From NCBI GenBank assembly GCA_024650095.1, contig JANKMV010000015.1, positions 1 to 15,019 of the forward strand: a stretch of DNA of 15,019 bases, written 5' to 3'. Below, in pieces: positions 13,671 to 15,019 of this stretch; the stretch's first letter is position 1; each line of letters starts with the position of its first letter. This DNA is from Bacillota bacterium (lineage in GTDB: Bacteria; Bacillota; Dethiobacteria; Dethiobacterales; Dethiobacteraceae). The notes below the pieces were generated by a model. That model saw nothing but the letters and a program-made list of their open reading frames with translations. It was not told where the DNA came from and ran no database searches. The position numbers and the translations under genes are program-made.

Positions 13671-14186
13671 ATGAAAAGAAGTAAAAAGAACTGGCCAATT
13701 GATGCGGGGATAGACATTAAGGTTTCGTCGCATCAAGTGTGGCAGCTAATGACCTCACCAACAAAAGTAAGATTATACCATCCGTTCGTCAAAAATTACA
13801 CTACAATTGGTGCTTGGGGAGGCATGGGTTCACAAGATCAAATTACCTATAACAGTGGCGCATCTTTCGATAGAAAGGTTACCGGGTGGTTTGAAGGTAC
13901 AGGTTATGACCTAAATGTCGCAGATGATAAAGGCAACGAGCTTGTTGTCACTTGGAGGATAAGAGAAAAGGATGAAGATAATTGCAGGCTTGAAATTTCA
14001 GTCGTTGCCACGTCAATTGAAAAGTTACCATTACCGATACGATGGTTTGTTATCAGGTATAAGCTAAAGCCTGTTTTTTCGAGCTATTTAGCTGCTGCAC
14101 TTCAAGGGTTTCGATATTATGCTGAGAATGGCATTCCGGTGCGTAAAAATCAATTCGGGTTCCATCCGATTTTTTCTCCGGAGTGA
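13671..14186 (+). CDS. SRPBCC-fold (START/polyketide cyclase-like) protein
   Basis: A 171-aa cytoplasmic protein with the SRPBCC helix-grip pattern: DIKVSSHQVWQLMTSPTKV (first strand and helix, where family members have A-x-VW-x-L-x-D-P), then a run of antiparallel strands (DQITYNS, FDRKVTGWFEG, LVVTWRIREKD, CRLEISVVAT) and a long C-terminal helix (SSYLAAALQGFRYYAENG). The family binds hydrophobic ligands or acts as cyclases or stress proteins; no catalytic residue can be named. The ATG at 13671 is chosen because AAAGGAG lies 7 nt upstream; an in-frame TTG at 13644 overlaps operator context and lacks a site. It sits just downstream of O2 and marR, so it is probably part of the MarR-controlled unit. 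Confidence 0.82.
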   Translation: MKRSKKNWPIDAGIDIKVSSHQVWQLMTSPTKVRLYHPFVKNYTTIGAWGGMGSQDQITYNSGASFDRKVTGWFEGTGYDLNVADDKGNELVVTWRIREKDEDNCRLEISVVATSIEKLPLPIRWFVIRYKLKPVFSSYLAAALQGFRYYAENGIPVRKNQFGFHPIFSPE

Positions 14187-14302
14187 AAGTTGAAAACCCG
14201 CACTTAAAGGTGAAAAGAATGTGTAAAAGGAGTCTAAATCTTTCCAAACAATAGTGAATACTGTAACTCTATTTGACTCTTTAATGAATTGGGGTTTGGA
14301 AA

Positions 14303-14308
14303 TATAAT
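14303..14308 (+). promoter_or_regulatory. Possible -10 of the flavodoxin-like gene
   Basis: TATAAT, 27 bp before the start codon. Seventeen bp upstream is TTTAAT (14280-14285), a poor -35; the better TTGACT (14273-14278) is 24 bp away, too far. Transcription may also come from upstream. Confidence 0.35.
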
Positions 14309-14335
14309 AAATTTAGTATATGAGGAGGATAAGAA

Positions 14336-14806
14336 ATGAAAACATTAGTTGTTTATTTATCTCAGAAGGGGTATATGAAAGAAGTATCAGAGCGAATTGG
14401 TTCCGGACTAAATTGTGAAATTCACAATTTAGCTGACGGCGCACCAGCTCTTATAAGCGAGTATGATAACATTGTTATCTCTGCGGCAATTTTTGCTCGT
14501 AAGTACCCTGCGAAGATGGCACAGTTTTGCAACAATCAGTTAAATCTCAAGAGAGGTAGCCATTTATATTTTGTTGTAGGTGGGTTTGAGAAAGACAACA
14601 TAGAAACCTATCTTAAGAAATCTATCAATCAAGATATTCTCACCAAGACGAAAAGTATTACTTATGCAGGGGCGAAATATGACCCTAAAGAGCATAAAAC
14701 GATGACGCATATTATAATGAAGTTTATGCAGGGTAATCGATTTGTAAATGAGACAGCTTGGGAGAACATTGATAGCTTAGTGAATAGCATCCTAGAGTCT
14801 GAGTAA
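14336..14806 (+). CDS. Flavodoxin-domain protein (flavodoxin_5/HemG-like)
   Basis: A 156-aa protein with the flavodoxin alpha/beta order: first strand KTLVVYLSQ, loop and helix (KGYMKEVSERIGSGL), second strand EIHNLAD, third strand YDNIVISAAIFARKYP with the aromatic/small-residue loop after it, and fourth strand SHLYFVVGGF. Similar short proteins include HemG-type protoporphyrinogen dehydrogenase and other FMN-dependent oxidoreductases. The phosphate-binding loop is LSQKGYMKEV rather than the usual S/T-x-T-G-x-T, so FMN binding may be altered. GGAGG (14324-14328) lies 7 nt before ATG. It follows the SRPBCC gene by 149 bp. A 25-bp palindrome resembling the MarR operators lies inside codons 25-33. 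Substrate unknown. Confidence 0.82.
   Translation: MKTLVVYLSQKGYMKEVSERIGSGLNCEIHNLADGAPALISEYDNIVISAAIFARKYPAKMAQFCNNQLNLKRGSHLYFVVGGFEKDNIETYLKKSINQDILTKTKSITYAGAKYDPKEHKTMTHIIMKFMQGNRFVNETAWENIDSLVNSILESE
14408..14432. promoter_or_regulatory. Intragenic palindrome with MarR-type half-sites (O3 candidate)
   Basis: CTAAATTGTGAA (14408-14419), A, TTCACAATTTAG (14421-14432) is a perfect 25-bp dyad within the flavodoxin-like coding sequence, 72 bp after the start. The outer arms match O1 (CTAAATTG/CAATTTAG) exactly, but the centre is 9 bp, not 6. It may be a roadblock operator, an mRNA hairpin, or chance. Confidence 0.5.
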
Positions 14807-15019
14807 TTCCGCTAATGATAAAGTAGTTTATGCCAAGTCCTTTCCCTGTAAATACATCCATTTGCTATTGCAATCCTATCATCTTAGCGCTCTGCTTGAC
14901 TGATAAGACTATAATAACTTCCAGCCTTAGCTTCGATGACCAAAAGGTGGAGATTTTCGAAATAGTTTCCGCTCACTAAAACTAGAATGGCAAAACAAGT
15001 ATTCTAGATACCTGAAAAC
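14807..15019. other. Terminal stretch without a supported gene
   Basis: No ORF with a ribosome binding site on the plus strand. The minus strand has short open frames entering from the right edge that end within about 120 bp; one could be the tail of a gene beyond the window, but I cannot support it. CTAGAAT (14982-14988) and ATTCTAG (15001-15007) form a small inverted repeat at the edge. Confidence 0.4.

Noticed and set aside
14870..15019. Partial gene on the minus strand at the right edge
   Set aside because: The open frames from the edge are under 45 codons, of unremarkable composition, and match nothing I recognise.

Overview
The window looks like chromosomal DNA of a Gram-positive-type member of the Bacillota, probably an anaerobic clostridial or Negativicutes relative. 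The basis is strong AGGAGG/GGAGG ribosome binding sites, an LPXTG-anchored surface protein, several lipoboxes, U-run intrinsic terminators and a Firmicutes-like tmRNA 3' end. I cannot name the species.

Layout: positions 1-357 hold no gene, only palindromes, one U-tract terminator and the leader of the first gene. Positions 358-1020 (+) encode a small multi-pass membrane protein resembling phospholipid/isoprenylcysteine methyltransferases. Positions 1231-2754 (-) encode a 507-aa regulator with an N-terminal Cro/CI-type HTH and a long C-terminal part I cannot assign. It is divergent from a 1147-aa LPXTG surface protein (2944-6387, +), and the shared 189-bp intergenic region holds several dyads. 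Next come a 513-bp non-coding stretch rich in RNA hairpins and two same-strand lipoprotein genes (6901-7575; 7677-10391, the second with five InlB-B-like C-terminal repeats). A decayed membrane/Big_2-domain gene (10597-11091) and a third lipoprotein (11252-12550) follow.

Nine bases after that lipoprotein lies the 3' two-thirds of a tmRNA gene (12559-12798), from the last tag codon to the encoded CCA, with no 5' half. The geometry suggests that the surface-protein block to its left entered at, or was joined to, ssrA, leaving a displaced 3' end. An intact ssrA and an integrase would then be expected further left, outside the window.

To the right is a compact unit: a MarR regulator (13154-13609), an SRPBCC-fold protein (13671-14186) and a flavodoxin-like protein (14336-14806). 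A near-perfect AT-rich palindrome covers the consensus promoter of marR, and the same palindrome recurs before the SRPBCC gene. A third palindrome with the same half-site but a longer spacer lies inside the flavodoxin coding sequence. This suggests an autoregulated local MarR regulon. The last 213 bases show no convincing gene.

The best candidates for something undescribed are the divergent regulator/LPXTG pair with its dyad-rich control region, the ssrA-bounded surface-protein block, the MarR operators including the intragenic one, and the structured RNA region at 6396-6763.
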